Source: Promethearchaeota archaeon
GTDB taxonomy: Archaea; Asgardarchaeota; Thorarchaeia; Thorarchaeales; Thorarchaeaceae
Assembly: GCA_014728035.1 (NCBI GenBank)
Contig: WJMJ01000123.1
Coordinates: 40,299-104,298 of the forward strand
DNA: 64,000 nucleotides
Direction: 5' to 3'
The notes under the pieces: generated by a model
What the model saw: only the letters and a program-made list of their open reading frames with translations
Told to the model about the DNA's origin: nothing
The model's database searches: none
Made by a program: the position numbers and the translations under genes
Shown: positions 54,266 to 63,606 of the stretch, one piece after another
Numbering within the stretch: position 1 is the first letter of the stretch
How the letters are laid out: every line of letters begins with the position of its first letter

Positions 54266-54373
54266 TGAGTCTACTATCAGAGTCCAACAGAACTTGGATA
54301 CTTTTTTATAGACCAACAATGCAGAACTTGGAGGAGCAGTTACGTACCATCGAATTTATGTTTAGGAGTATGT

Positions 54374-55213
54374 GTGCATTTGGCTGTTGATGTATCTAGG
54401 ATAAGGTATGTATCAATAATTAGACTTGAAGGTGGTGAATCTATCTTGAGTCTACCATATGCCACCATGACCGTGGATCCAGATTTGATTGCTGGATTTG
54501 TTACTGCGGTCATCATTTTTGCTAAAACCCCTATTCGGACGATACGAAAAGCAGCTTATGATATCCTCATAGAGGTTGGTAAACAAGTTCTTATTCTACT
54601 TGTTGTCGACCCTGTTCCTGATGAAACCCCCTATCGAAACCAACTAAAAGAAATACTCAAGAAATTTGAAACTCGTTATGAGGAATCTCTATCAGACTTT
54701 GATGGTGATATCCGGCTTTTTCGAGAGTTTTGTTTCTCTATCCTTGTCCACTTTCCTTACCACCAAATAGATCATGATTTGGTCCCACTAAAACGTAAAG
54801 GCGAACAGATTCCATATAGAGTCGGTGAAGTGGACGAAAAGATGGAGGAGTTTGAGGATTTCATAAATGGTAAGCGTTCTCTCGGTGAGATTGTTAATCG
54901 AATTGCATTGACTGATGGAGAGGTCATGGCTGTCGCTTCAGCATTAGCCAAATTCAAATGGATTCACTTTAAGAAACCACTAACCAATAAAGATGTTCTA
55001 GTAAGACTAGAATGTGACCCCATGGTTATAGAGAGATTGAAAGCACAATATGGTAAACCCGTAGATGACCTGATTAGATGTTTCGATGGCTCTCAGGAAA
55101 TTCAGGAAATAACACAAACTTTGCCTTATGATACCAGTGCAATTTGGTTTCTAATCAATCTGTTAGTTGATACTGGATGTTTAGGTTTGGCGGGATTGCA
55201 ACCACTAGGCTAG
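54374..55213 (+). CDS. Longin-like domain plus two winged helices, copy 2
   Basis: A 279-residue paralog of the previous gene, clearly homologous throughout (YVSIIRLEGGESILSLPY, VDPDLIAGFVTAVIIF, GDIRLFREFCF, DFINGKRSLGEIVNRI). The GTG start has TAGGAG about seven bases upstream, and a TATA-like TTTTTTATAG lies at 54302-54311, so it may be separately transcribed. The two may form a heterodimer; this is inference. It is convergent with the NifB-like gene, overlapping by four bases. Confidence 0.75.
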   Translation: MHLAVDVSRIRYVSIIRLEGGESILSLPYATMTVDPDLIAGFVTAVIIFAKTPIRTIRKAAYDILIEVGKQVLILLVVDPVPDETPYRNQLKEILKKFETRYEESLSDFDGDIRLFREFCFSILVHFPYHQIDHDLVPLKRKGEQIPYRVGEVDEKMEEFEDFINGKRSLGEIVNRIALTDGEVMAVASALAKFKWIHFKKPLTNKDVLVRLECDPMVIERLKAQYGKPVDDLIRCFDGSQEIQEITQTLPYDTSAIWFLINLLVDTGCLGLAGLQPLG

Positions 55214-56037
55214 AGTATTTCATCCTGTCCGGGAACTCCAACAACATCACTTCTACATTGTTTGCAATGGAGAAATTGGGGGATAAAACTACTTGTTTCG
55301 TTACGTGTTTTGTCCAATTCTTCTTGTGTTGGACTTCGATACCTTGTAGCACTATCCCATGGAATTAATGGTACAATGTTTTGTAATTTCGCACCGTGTT
55401 TCCGAATCTGTCTAGACAAATCCAATATTTCATTACCGTTGATTTCAGGAATTAAAATTGTATTAACTTTGATTAGAATTCCTGCTTCACTCGCATCACT
55501 GATACCTGAAAGTTGTGATTCTAGAATATGTGAGGCCATATCAGAACCAGTAATTCTTTTTCCTTTGATTACTATCCATTCATAGATTTTTTCTATAGAC
55601 GATTCTTTTACTGATGACATTGTGACAGATACTGTTTCTACATTCAATTCTACAAGTTTCGATACACATGATGAGAGTAGTGTTCCATTTGTACTCAAGC
55701 AGATCTTAATGTTTGGTTGGAAGCCTCTTATTGTTTCAAGAGTTCTGAAAGTTTCTTTGTTTGCAAGTGGTTCCCCAGGCCCAGAAACTGCAACTATTCT
55801 CAAATTTCCTCTTCTGGATAATTCATTGATACAACGTTTTGTTGCTTCTTCTGGACTCATGAGACTTCGACTGATTCCGGGTCTAATACCTGAATGGCAA
55901 TTGCTACCTAATCTATGATCACAATAGATGCATTTCACGTTACATTTTCTTGCAACTGGTAAGTGTATTCGTTCCCATCGGTCTCTAATCGACCAACAAG
56001 GATGATGCTGAAAGGGATACCTTTCTCCTATACTCAT
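55210..56037 (-). CDS. NifB-like radical SAM protein
   Basis: A 275-residue protein aligning along its length with NifB: HHPCWSI (H12, C14), RIHLPVA, CNVKCIYC (C32, C36, C39), C47, RPGISRSLMSPEEA, AVSGPGEPLANKETF, C113 and the final HCKQCRSDVVG (C258, C261). All cysteines known to hold the SAM cluster and the K-clusters of NifB are present. NifB builds the 8Fe core of nitrogenase cofactors, yet no nif genes are in the window. It starts three bases after the roadblock stop, so the two are cotranscribed. Confidence 0.85.
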   Translation of the reverse strand: MSIGERYPFQHHPCWSIRDRWERIHLPVARKCNVKCIYCDHRLGSNCHSGIRPGISRSLMSPEEATKRCINELSRRGNLRIVAVSGPGEPLANKETFRTLETIRGFQPNIKICLSTNGTLLSSCVSKLVELNVETVSVTMSSVKESSIEKIYEWIVIKGKRITGSDMASHILESQLSGISDASEAGILIKVNTILIPEINGNEILDLSRQIRKHGAKLQNIVPLIPWDSATRYRSPTQEELDKTRNETSSFIPQFLHCKQCRSDVVGVPGQDEIL

Positions 56038-56040
56038 TTT

Positions 56041-56433
56041 TCATTCATATCTCTGGATAAGTCTTGAAGCTTCTCTAGCTACTCGTTTCGCATCGTTGAA
56101 TATCAATCCCAATTTTGCATTTTCTGGAGCTGTCACACAAAGAAGATAACCTCCTGGGATTGAAAGCACTATTGTAGTACCCAGATCTCCCTCAACAATG
56201 ATATTTCGCAAATTCCCTTGTTTCAATTCTTTGACTGCCTGTTCACCAGTAGAATAAATTCCTGCAACCATAGCTGCGATGGTTGCTTCTTCCATACCTC
56301 TATGGAAATGACTTTCAAGAGGGAGGCCTTCTACTGAGAGAATTGCAGCACCAAGGATTGGTGAATTTGTTGATAAGTCTCTAAGAAGTTCTTTTAGGAG
56401 TTCGGGAACATTTATTGCTGATGGACTTTCCAA
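56041..56433 (-). CDS. Roadblock/LC7-domain protein
   Basis: A 130-residue single-domain protein. It has the roadblock core ILGAAILSVEGLPLESHF, the long helix EEATIAAMVAGIYSTGEQ, the strands NIIVEGDLGTTIVLSIPGGYLLCV and a final helix. Such proteins bind and regulate Ras-family GTPases (MglB, Ragulator); Asgard archaea encode many. It is first in an operon with the NifB-like gene, and the longin-like pair is 1 kb away. Confidence 0.9.
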   Translation of the reverse strand: MESPSAINVPELLKELLRDLSTNSPILGAAILSVEGLPLESHFHRGMEEATIAAMVAGIYSTGEQAVKELKQGNLRNIIVEGDLGTTIVLSIPGGYLLCVTAPENAKLGLIFNDAKRVAREASRLIQRYE

Positions 56434-56526
56434 ATGAGCACCTTCAAGAAAAGTGGATTGTATATTCTCGCTAAACTAACTAGTTTGCGCAAATAAACCT
56501 TGGTAGAACAACCAAATAACTGTTAT

Positions 56527-57528
56527 TTAACCTATTAAACGAACAGATGTAACACTATCACTGTGTAAAGCATAAGTCGGGACTTTCATAACCTGAAGAA
56601 TATTCTCTGCGTGTTCATCTAATCCTACATCTTTTAGCATCTTGTAGAATTCCATCCCGTTGGTTACTGCGAGACCTCTAATTGGATGGCCTTCGAAACA
56701 TGATTTGAGTAACTCGTCAGCAGAAATTAATTTACACTTCAAACCCAAATCTCTGTGCTTTTCAAGATGTTTGATTCCTTTCCTAGAAATCCCTCTGTTT
56801 TCTTTTTGTTCTTCAGTATATGCCCTTTTCTTTCTGATTGTCTTCAATCTGGGAATTCCATTGTTTACTAACTCTTTTACCGTTATTGTGTCACCGTAAA
56901 GGTCTCTAACTGTTTTTTGAGTAGTAGTAACAAGCCATGAAGTACCATAAACAGCCTGATAGCGCATACCTTTGAGCATTTCAGACTCACTCAATAGGGC
57001 TAAGGACCTATATCCCTTGTATTCAACAGAAATTTCCCAATTCGGATTCTTATGGGTTATAACAAGGTCAGGTGTCAAACCTTCTCCTGTTTGTGGGATT
57101 CGAGTTTCCACATCACCAAAGAGATGTTCTGATAAATCGACAAAGGCTTCATGAAAGAGGTTGTGTCGAAGATTTCTGGCTTCCTGTGGATGACGTACTC
57201 CAGCATGTTGATAGAGGAGGGGCATTTCCATCTTCTGACCAGTTTTCTTTTTAACCTCGCTTTTCGTAGTTAGTCTTCCTCTTTCATGGTTAAATTGAAC
57301 AAGTCTAATAGCTGCCTCACGGCCAACTAGTTTGAATATTATCCGTCCTTTGTTAGACTTCTTTTCTTCTTGCTCCTCAATTAGCCTTTGAGCTTCATCC
57401 TGTGCCCATTCAATGACCTGTTGAGCATCTTCTCCAAGAATCATTACAATACTATCAAGTTTCCTGAATAGATTGTATCTCTTGAGGTATTTTCGCAAGG
57501 ATGAATTATATTTTAATTTCTTAGCCAA
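56527..57528 (-). CDS. PD-(D/E)XK-like protein next to topoisomerase VI genes
   Basis: A 333-residue basic protein. The segment LTPDLVI, then ISVEYKGY fourteen residues on, forms a PD-x(n)-ExK motif. An upstream glutamate (LFHEAFVDL) would complete the nuclease fold. The N-terminus is highly charged and helical. No other family is recognised. It is last in a one-strand run starting with the Top6 genes, 47 bases after the coiled-coil gene. Confidence 0.65.
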   Translation of the reverse strand: MAKKLKYNSSLRKYLKRYNLFRKLDSIVMILGEDAQQVIEWAQDEAQRLIEEQEEKKSNKGRIIFKLVGREAAIRLVQFNHERGRLTTKSEVKKKTGQKMEMPLLYQHAGVRHPQEARNLRHNLFHEAFVDLSEHLFGDVETRIPQTGEGLTPDLVITHKNPNWEISVEYKGYRSLALLSESEMLKGMRYQAVYGTSWLVTTTQKTVRDLYGDTITVKELVNNGIPRLKTIRKKRAYTEEQKENRGISRKGIKHLEKHRDLGLKCKLISADELLKSCFEGHPIRGLAVTNGMEFYKMLKDVGLDEHAENILQVMKVPTYALHSDSVTSVRLIG

Positions 57529-57575
57529 AGTACGACATCTCGATTAGTAATACTAGATTAAGAGAGGATGCCTTT

Positions 57576-58268
57576 CTAAAGTATATCCTTTAGGAGCTTC
57601 ACTTCTTGTGTTTCATCATCATAGCTGACCAATTCTGCATTTCTCAAGTCATGGATAGCTTTCAGAATCGCAGTTGCCATAATGCCTGTACTCTTCTCAA
57701 GGTTCTTTCTTGGAATTGCAGTTTGGGTATTGTGAAGAGTGTATAGAACTCTTGCATGGGGTTTCCCACCAAATACAGTTTCGATTAATGTGATGTATAT
57801 ACCAAGAAGATCACTAACATCTACCTTCTCTGCAAGCTTCTCTTTTTCTTGTGCTGTTTCGCGATAGAGTTCAGATACTCTTTCTAGCTTGCTTGTGATT
57901 TCATCCATCTCTTTCTTCAATTCGTCTCTTTCAGCTGTCACCTTTACTAATTCATCTTCTTTTGATGTGTCGGATTTGAGTTCATCAATTTCTCCCTTCA
58001 GCTCATCAATCTTGGCTTCCAAAGCAGCTTTTTCTGCTTCTATGGTCTTAATCTTCTTTTCAGCTTCTAATAGTTGAGCTTTTGCGTTCTTCAGATCTTC
58101 TTCAGTTTGCCAGGCTTTTTCTTCTGCTTCACGACGGGCACTTCGAATTTCATCAGCTTCACTCGCAAGCTTATCTCTTTCTTCCATAAGCTTGACAATT
58201 GCTGCTTTGAAATTCTCAAAAAGTTCCAACATATTCTCTTTATCAAGTGACACGATAACACTCCTCAT
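57576..58268 (-). CDS. Coiled-coil protein with C-terminal winged helix
   Basis: A 230-residue protein. Residues 20-150 are a continuous coiled coil (LEAEKKIKTIEAEKAALEAK style). The last 75 residues form a winged-helix domain (ARVLYTLHNTQTAIPRKNLEK, LRNAELVSYDDE). It starts 42 bases after top6A and is probably in its operon. It would bring DNA binding and dimerisation to the topoisomerase or to the following nuclease-like protein; this is inference. Confidence 0.7.
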   Translation of the reverse strand: MRSVIVSLDKENMLELFENFKAAIVKLMEERDKLASEADEIRSARREAEEKAWQTEEDLKNAKAQLLEAEKKIKTIEAEKAALEAKIDELKGEIDELKSDTSKEDELVKVTAERDELKKEMDEITSKLERVSELYRETAQEKEKLAEKVDVSDLLGIYITLIETVFGGKPHARVLYTLHNTQTAIPRKNLEKSTGIMATAILKAIHDLRNAELVSYDDETQEVKLLKDIL

Positions 58269-58310
58269 ATTTTCATGTAGCTTCGCTGCTTAAATCAGTT
58301 ACTTACTACT

Positions 58311-59459
58311 TCAGTAGGTCAGCTTGATATCATACTCACTAGCTTTAGTAGCTATATAGTTCATGTATGTATTTCGCAGTTCAGCAATTGGTAGGCCAAA
58401 AGCCTTGAATGCTTCCAATTCTCCCTTTCGCTTCTTCTTGAGTAGGGTTTCATTTTCTTTTTTCAATACTGGATCTTCACAAATTGCAGGTATATTTTGA
58501 TTTTGTTTCGCACATTTGATGTCCGATTTTGACATATCTTCAAGTGTGTGTTCTATATCTTGAAGAATACCATCTTGGGACCAGAAGTCATCAGCTGTAA
58601 GACCAAGAAAAATGGATTCAGGAGCTGCTAATCCTTGGATATTTGCTAACTCGATTGAATTGCTCTTTATTGTTGAGAATATTCTCAACGACCATGGGGA
58701 CATGTCAACCAATACAAGAATGGGGACCTCATTGTCAGAAAGTCGTTTGATCCATGCTCTCATATTTCTTCCCGGTTGACCAAATAGTGCTCCTACTCCA
58801 ATCTTCATGTCTTCAGGAAGACCTAATTCAATTAGGTTTCTAGCCATCGCTTCTTTTTCCACAAACACTGCTGCATCAATATTAATCTCATGTATCTTCA
58901 CATCGAAAGGTCTTGAAGAAATGAACCAACCATATTCGCCTGCATAATCACATCGCAAACGTTTTCCTGAGAGGTCTGTAAGCGAAACATCACCATAAAA
59001 TGTACCTTTTGGAGAGCTTACCACACCAAATTCTTCGCGCGGGATTGATGAACCTCGAAGTCGTAAGATTCGTTCACAGAGATTTATCAACCGATTTGTT
59101 TCATTCTGATTATCTACTTTCAGAATCTTTTGGACTTCTTTGACCTTATGCATATAGTAGAAGTCTCGTAGGCTCATTGACATGCCTTGGTCAAGATGTT
59201 CTCTAAATCTAGTCAATCCATAAACAAGACCAGCAATAGTCTTTGCGCTCTTAACTTTGCGTCCATCAAGAAATGATGCTTTCTCATCTATCGGTGTGTA
59301 TCCAGTTTTGGCCAAGTATTCCACATTCTTCTTGGATGAACCATAATATCCAATTTCTGGAAACATTCCTTCTTCAATTGTATCCGCAATTGTATCAATC
59401 ACATTATCAATGAGTTGGATTACTTCTGAATTCGTCACATCATGTATTCTTTCAGTCAT
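58311..59459 (-). CDS. top6A: DNA topoisomerase VI subunit A (Spo11-like), altered TOPRIM
   Basis: A 382-residue match to Top6A/Spo11. The winged-helix catalytic region has SLRDFYYMHK, with the second tyrosine (Y102) the DNA-linked residue. The TOPRIM domain keeps glutamate E201 (VFVEKE) but its DxD motif reads D252-M253-S254 (VDMSPWS) instead of D-x-D-P-x-G, so one of the two metal-binding aspartates is missing. I checked the codons (GAC ATG TCC). It begins six bases after top6B on the same strand. Confidence 0.9.
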   Translation of the reverse strand: MTERIHDVTNSEVIQLIDNVIDTIADTIEEGMFPEIGYYGSSKKNVEYLAKTGYTPIDEKASFLDGRKVKSAKTIAGLVYGLTRFREHLDQGMSMSLRDFYYMHKVKEVQKILKVDNQNETNRLINLCERILRLRGSSIPREEFGVVSSPKGTFYGDVSLTDLSGKRLRCDYAGEYGWFISSRPFDVKIHEINIDAAVFVEKEAMARNLIELGLPEDMKIGVGALFGQPGRNMRAWIKRLSDNEVPILVLVDMSPWSLRIFSTIKSNSIELANIQGLAAPESIFLGLTADDFWSQDGILQDIEHTLEDMSKSDIKCAKQNQNIPAICEDPVLKKENETLLKKKRKGELEAFKAFGLPIAELRNTYMNYIATKASEYDIKLTY

Positions 59460-59465
59460 AAGACT

Positions 59466-60995
59466 TCATCTCTCCTTTTCAAATAGAACAGTATGAGTAA
59501 TCTTGCGACCAGTAGCAGCTGAAAGTGTTTCAGCAAGAAATTCATAGTAATTTTGTAGCTTGTTCTCTCGTCTAGCTTTTCTTTTTGCTCTGTTCTTTTT
59601 TCGAACTCCTTCAGATATCCTTCTAAGGCATTCTTTGAAACCAAGATCTACTTCACGACGGACTGCGTCGACATCTCCAATGAATTCTTTTCCAACTGTT
59701 TTGTAAGGTACCTTTGTTGAACAAATGTGAGTTAGAAATACAAGGGGGTCTTCTGATTTCAAATCATAATGTTTGAGATGAAGGTCTCGAATGACTCTAC
59801 TTGATACATCGGACCTTTCATCGTAAAGCAACGGAATTCTGTTTGCAAAACGAAATAGACTGATTCCTGGTGAGAGGTTTCCTCCGTAAGCTATTGCGGT
59901 TTCGATGATAAAAGGATGTCCTTCATACACACTTGGTGATCTTGTGGTTACAGCCACAAACTCTGGTTCCAATCTCCTTAGTCCCGCCTCAATAACGTCC
60001 TCTCCCGCAGGAGATAGCGATTTAGGAGACGGTGGTAGGAATTTATCATAAGATGACATCGCATTCATGAGTTCCACTAACTCTTCACGATTCAGTGTTT
60101 TTGGTGAGGTGTCTGCGTCAAAACCTGCATATTCGAGAAATGCATGTGCTATCGTCTTTCCTACTCGCTGAAATGCACGATTGAAGAATTTTGCGAGTGT
60201 TCTTTTACTCGTCTTACGAATCATCTGTTTAAGCATCTCAACATCTATTCCCTCTGGATGGGGCTTCATATCCTTGGGTTGTTTTGGCAAGGTTTCAATT
60301 ATCCTGTGAAAAGTCAGCTTTTCTCCATCTGGGTTTTTGAACTCAATATCAGCATATGGAACAATAATACTGGTCTGTGTGAAATAATCTGCAATTCTGG
60401 TCTTACTTCTTAACCAATCACCTTGCAATGAGAATTCTACAGTAGTACCATGTACACTCGGGTTTTTTGAATATGTTTGCTCCTCAATAATCCTTGGTTT
60501 GTTCTTTTCTATATCCAATCTCATTACAAGCTCATGTTGAACATCTTGGCCTTCCAAGGCGGTGAGTATTCTTATTGGTTTTTGAGTTGTGACTTGCCCA
60601 TAAAGAAGAGCTAGACTTCCTCCAAGTCCAAAAGTACCTCGATTTTGTCGAAGCATGAATTTTGTTCCTGTAAGCATTTTACCAATTAATTTTGGTACCT
60701 TATCCTTTGGAATTCCTCCCCCATTATCAACGACTTTGAGTTTGAATTCTTCTGGTCCTGCAGAAAACAAATCAGCTGAATCCGATTGCTTCGATGTTCG
60801 AGAGAGAGTAACTGATACATCTGGTAGATACCCTGCTTCTTCGCTAGCATCAAGACTGTTTTCCACCAGTTCGCGAATAGATACGTAGAGGGATCGTGCA
60901 GGATTGTCAAAGCCTGCGATGGTACGATTTCTGTAGAACCATGCTGAAACTGATAGTTCAACTACATCCGTTTCGATTGGTTTGATGCTTTGCAA
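59466..60995 (-). CDS. top6B: DNA topoisomerase VI subunit B
   Basis: A 509-residue GHKL ATPase subunit. The N box is ELVENSLDASEEAG, the G1 box VVDNGGGIPKDKV and the G2 box GTFGLGGSLALLYG. The transducer carries the switch lysine region STKVPYKTVGKEF. ATP binding closes the B dimer and drives strand passage through the break made by subunit A. It is upstream of and cotranscribed with top6A. All ATPase motifs appear intact, in contrast with the altered A subunit. Confidence 0.93.
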   Translation of the reverse strand: MQSIKPIETDVVELSVSAWFYRNRTIAGFDNPARSLYVSIRELVENSLDASEEAGYLPDVSVTLSRTSKQSDSADLFSAGPEEFKLKVVDNGGGIPKDKVPKLIGKMLTGTKFMLRQNRGTFGLGGSLALLYGQVTTQKPIRILTALEGQDVQHELVMRLDIEKNKPRIIEEQTYSKNPSVHGTTVEFSLQGDWLRSKTRIADYFTQTSIIVPYADIEFKNPDGEKLTFHRIIETLPKQPKDMKPHPEGIDVEMLKQMIRKTSKRTLAKFFNRAFQRVGKTIAHAFLEYAGFDADTSPKTLNREELVELMNAMSSYDKFLPPSPKSLSPAGEDVIEAGLRRLEPEFVAVTTRSPSVYEGHPFIIETAIAYGGNLSPGISLFRFANRIPLLYDERSDVSSRVIRDLHLKHYDLKSEDPLVFLTHICSTKVPYKTVGKEFIGDVDAVRREVDLGFKECLRRISEGVRKKNRAKRKARRENKLQNYYEFLAETLSAATGRKITHTVLFEKER

Positions 60996-61067
60996 TCTGA
61001 ATTACTCCTTCAATTCTCAATTGAAGGAACATATTCCTAGACTATCAACGAGTGTATTACTAGCAGA

Positions 61068-61988
61068 TTACATAGCAAGGAACAATGGAATTACAGTATA
61101 ACCAACAATTAGGAGGACAAGTAGACATATTGTCAGCACGCCCCAGACCATTTTGTCCCAGGCCATTACAGTAGCACCATCAAATGGTTGAAACGGAATC
61201 ATGTTGAACAGACCTAAGAATGCATTGAGTATTATACCGTACTGTGCCAAATTTAATATTACAAAACCTATTGTGCCAGCACCTGCGATTGGACCTCCAA
61301 GTATCAATCTGTATATAATAAGACCTCCAATTAAGACTGATGCTAGTATAAAATTAGATAATGGTCCTGCAAGATTTGTCTTAGCATCTTCTTCTTGTGA
61401 GCCAGTTCCACTCGAAAGAACAACACCCGTTCCTACAATTGGAACTGAAGCTAAGATTGAAAAAACAGAGATAATGTAACCTGTTGGTAACATGCGGAAC
61501 TCACTCCACATACCATATCTTTGAGCAGTGAATTTGTGAGCTAGCTCGTGAATCAAGAATGAACTTACAAATATACCGATCATTGCTAATGGGAACCAAC
61601 CAAATCCTGCATTGATATACACAACAAGATTACTCAAAGCTGGAATTATACCTTGAAAGGGTGCCATCAAAGCTAGTCCCACCAACGCAACCAGTATAGT
61701 TGCAATACTAAGGTCTCGAATCTCTGTTTGAGAAAATCTGTATTTGCTTCTTCGAGACGCACGAGTCTTCTTCTTTTTCCTTCCGAATCTACTTTTACTT
61801 GAATCATCTTCTTGATAGTATTGTCCACTAAAACTCTGAGCAATCTTTCTCCTAGCATCATCTTTGGCGAGCTGTAATGCTGGACATCCATGACTCTCTG
61901 GAAGTCTGTGTTCTGAGCAATATACTGATTTGCAGTACGGGCAAGTGAAACAGAGATCTTCTGCTCCGCAAAGTGAACAATTCGCCAT
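61068..61988 (-). CDS. Site-2 (M50) metalloprotease with AN1-type zinc finger
   Basis: A protein of about 306 residues. The N-terminal AN1 zinc finger (CSLC, CPYC, VYCSEHRLPESHGC) is followed by a basic linker and six or so membrane helices. The catalytic motif HELAHKF and a late FQPFDG (the D ligand) define the M50 family. The zinc finger plus protease arrangement occurs in several archaea and may recruit substrates. ATG 61988 has GGAG upstream; ATG 62003 is an alternative. Confidence 0.85.
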   Translation of the reverse strand: MANCSLCGAEDLCFTCPYCKSVYCSEHRLPESHGCPALQLAKDDARRKIAQSFSGQYYQEDDSSKSRFGRKKKKTRASRRSKYRFSQTEIRDLSIATILVALVGLALMAPFQGIIPALSNLVVYINAGFGWFPLAMIGIFVSSFLIHELAHKFTAQRYGMWSEFRMLPTGYIISVFSILASVPIVGTGVVLSSGTGSQEEDAKTNLAGPLSNFILASVLIGGLIIYRLILGGPIAGAGTIGFVILNLAQYGIILNAFLGLFNMIPFQPFDGATVMAWDKMVWGVLTICLLVLLIVGYTVIPLFLAM

Positions 61989-62122
61989 TTTGTGTATCTC
62001 CATATTTAATATTGGATTAATGCGGAATTGGATTAGACTTTCTTAAGCATATTCCTCGTGGTAAATTCAAGAAATAGGTAAATACAAACCCTTAAGAGTG
62101 AACTTCCTAGCGCGGCATTGTC

Positions 62123-63577
62123 TTGGAAACTCTTTTGGAGAGAACCCATTTGCAATATGATGTCGCTATCGTTGGGAGTGGTCCTGCAGGAATCTTTTGT
62201 GCTTTGGAATTGATTGAGAAGAAACCCGATCTTAAAATCGTCATCATTGAGAAAGGGAAAAGCATCTCAAAACGTCATTGTCCTAATACTACAGCTGCTC
62301 GCGGTTGCAAAAAATGCAACCCATGTTCCATTTTAGCTGGATGGGGTGGAGCTGGAGCTTTCTCAGATGGCAAACTGACCATCTCAACTGAAGTAGGTGG
62401 TTGGCTTGATGAATTCATTGGTGCTGACAGATTAATGAATCTAATCAAGTATGTTGATCAAGTGTACATGAATTATGGTGCACCTACGAAAATATACGGA
62501 GAGGACAGAGATGCTACAGAAGAATACATGAGAAAAGCAGCTCTGGTTGGTATGCAGCTCATCCCTCAGCAAGTACGACATATGGGTAGGGAAGGATGCA
62601 TTGACGTGATGGGCTCGATGTACAAACATATCCTTGCTAATTCAGAAGTGCGTTTCACCACAGAAGCTGAAGATATCCATGTGAATGAAGGTACAGTAAC
62701 TGGTCTTCATACTAATAAAGGTGAATTAATCAAGGCAAGGTATGTTGTTGCTGCACCTGGCAGAATCGGAAATGAATGGCTCTCAACACAGGCAACACGT
62801 CTTAATCTTGATACAGAGAATAATTATGTCGATATTGGTGTAAGAGTTGAAATTCCTGCTCCGGTAATGACTGATATTGCAGAAGCCCTATATGAACCTA
62901 AATTAGTCTATTATTCTCAACGTTTCGATGATAAGGTTCGTTTGTTCTGTTTCAATCCTGGTGGTGTAGTGACCAGCGAGTATTACGATGAGATACTTAC
63001 TGTAAATGGCCAATCCTTCGCTCATAAAAAGACGCAGAACACAAACTTTGCGTTATTAGTATCTACAAGATTTACAGCACCATTTAAGGAACCAATTGCT
63101 TATGGACAACACATTGCAAGACTTGCTAACATGCTTGGTGATGGAGTGATTGTGCAACGATTAGCAGATCTTCAAAGAGGAAAACGAAGCACAAAGGACC
63201 GAATTAGTCGAAGTCCTGTAAAGCCAACCCTTCCAAGTTCTAGTCCAGGAGACCTTAGTTTTGCATTGCCTTATCGCCATCTCAGCTCGATTATGGAAAT
63301 GTTAGAAGCTCTAGACAAATTGTGTCCAGGCGTGAATGGACCGGGAACTCTTCTATATGGTGTTGAAGTCAAATTCTATTCTTCTCGGCTCAAATTAAAA
63401 CAAAGTCTCGAAACTCAAATCGATAATCTCTATGCTGCTGGTGACGGTGCGGGTATTACCAGAGGTCTCATGCAGGCATCCGTATCTGGTGTTATGATTG
63501 CCCGTGATATTCTTATAAAAGAAGGAATTGATGTGGAGCTCCCGAATGGCGAACGACCAAATGGACATAACAGCTAG
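62123..63577 (+). CDS. FAD-dependent dehydrogenase (COG2509 family)
   Basis: A 484-residue flavoprotein. The Rossmann motif VAIVGSGPAGIFCALEL is near residue 15. A cysteine cluster (HCPNTTAARGCKKCNPC) follows at about residues 52-68 and the block GWGGAGAFSDGKL is the family hallmark. A second FAD contact AAGDGAGITRGLMQA is at the end. The family's substrate is unknown. It starts with TTG and is divergent from the AN1 protease gene. Confidence 0.85.
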   Translation: METLLERTHLQYDVAIVGSGPAGIFCALELIEKKPDLKIVIIEKGKSISKRHCPNTTAARGCKKCNPCSILAGWGGAGAFSDGKLTISTEVGGWLDEFIGADRLMNLIKYVDQVYMNYGAPTKIYGEDRDATEEYMRKAALVGMQLIPQQVRHMGREGCIDVMGSMYKHILANSEVRFTTEAEDIHVNEGTVTGLHTNKGELIKARYVVAAPGRIGNEWLSTQATRLNLDTENNYVDIGVRVEIPAPVMTDIAEALYEPKLVYYSQRFDDKVRLFCFNPGGVVTSEYYDEILTVNGQSFAHKKTQNTNFALLVSTRFTAPFKEPIAYGQHIARLANMLGDGVIVQRLADLQRGKRSTKDRISRSPVKPTLPSSSPGDLSFALPYRHLSSIMEMLEALDKLCPGVNGPGTLLYGVEVKFYSSRLKLKQSLETQIDNLYAAGDGAGITRGLMQASVSGVMIARDILIKEGIDVELPNGERPNGHNS

Positions 63578-63585
63578 GAGACAAA

Positions 63586-63594
63586 TTTTATAAG
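63586..63594 (+). promoter_or_regulatory. TATA box for the Hsp20-like gene
   Basis: TTTTATAAG is a strong archaeal TATA match. It puts the transcript start near 63615 and a leader of about 105 bases before ATG 63723. Confidence 0.6.
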
Positions 63595-63606
63595 CACTAA
63601 TACACC

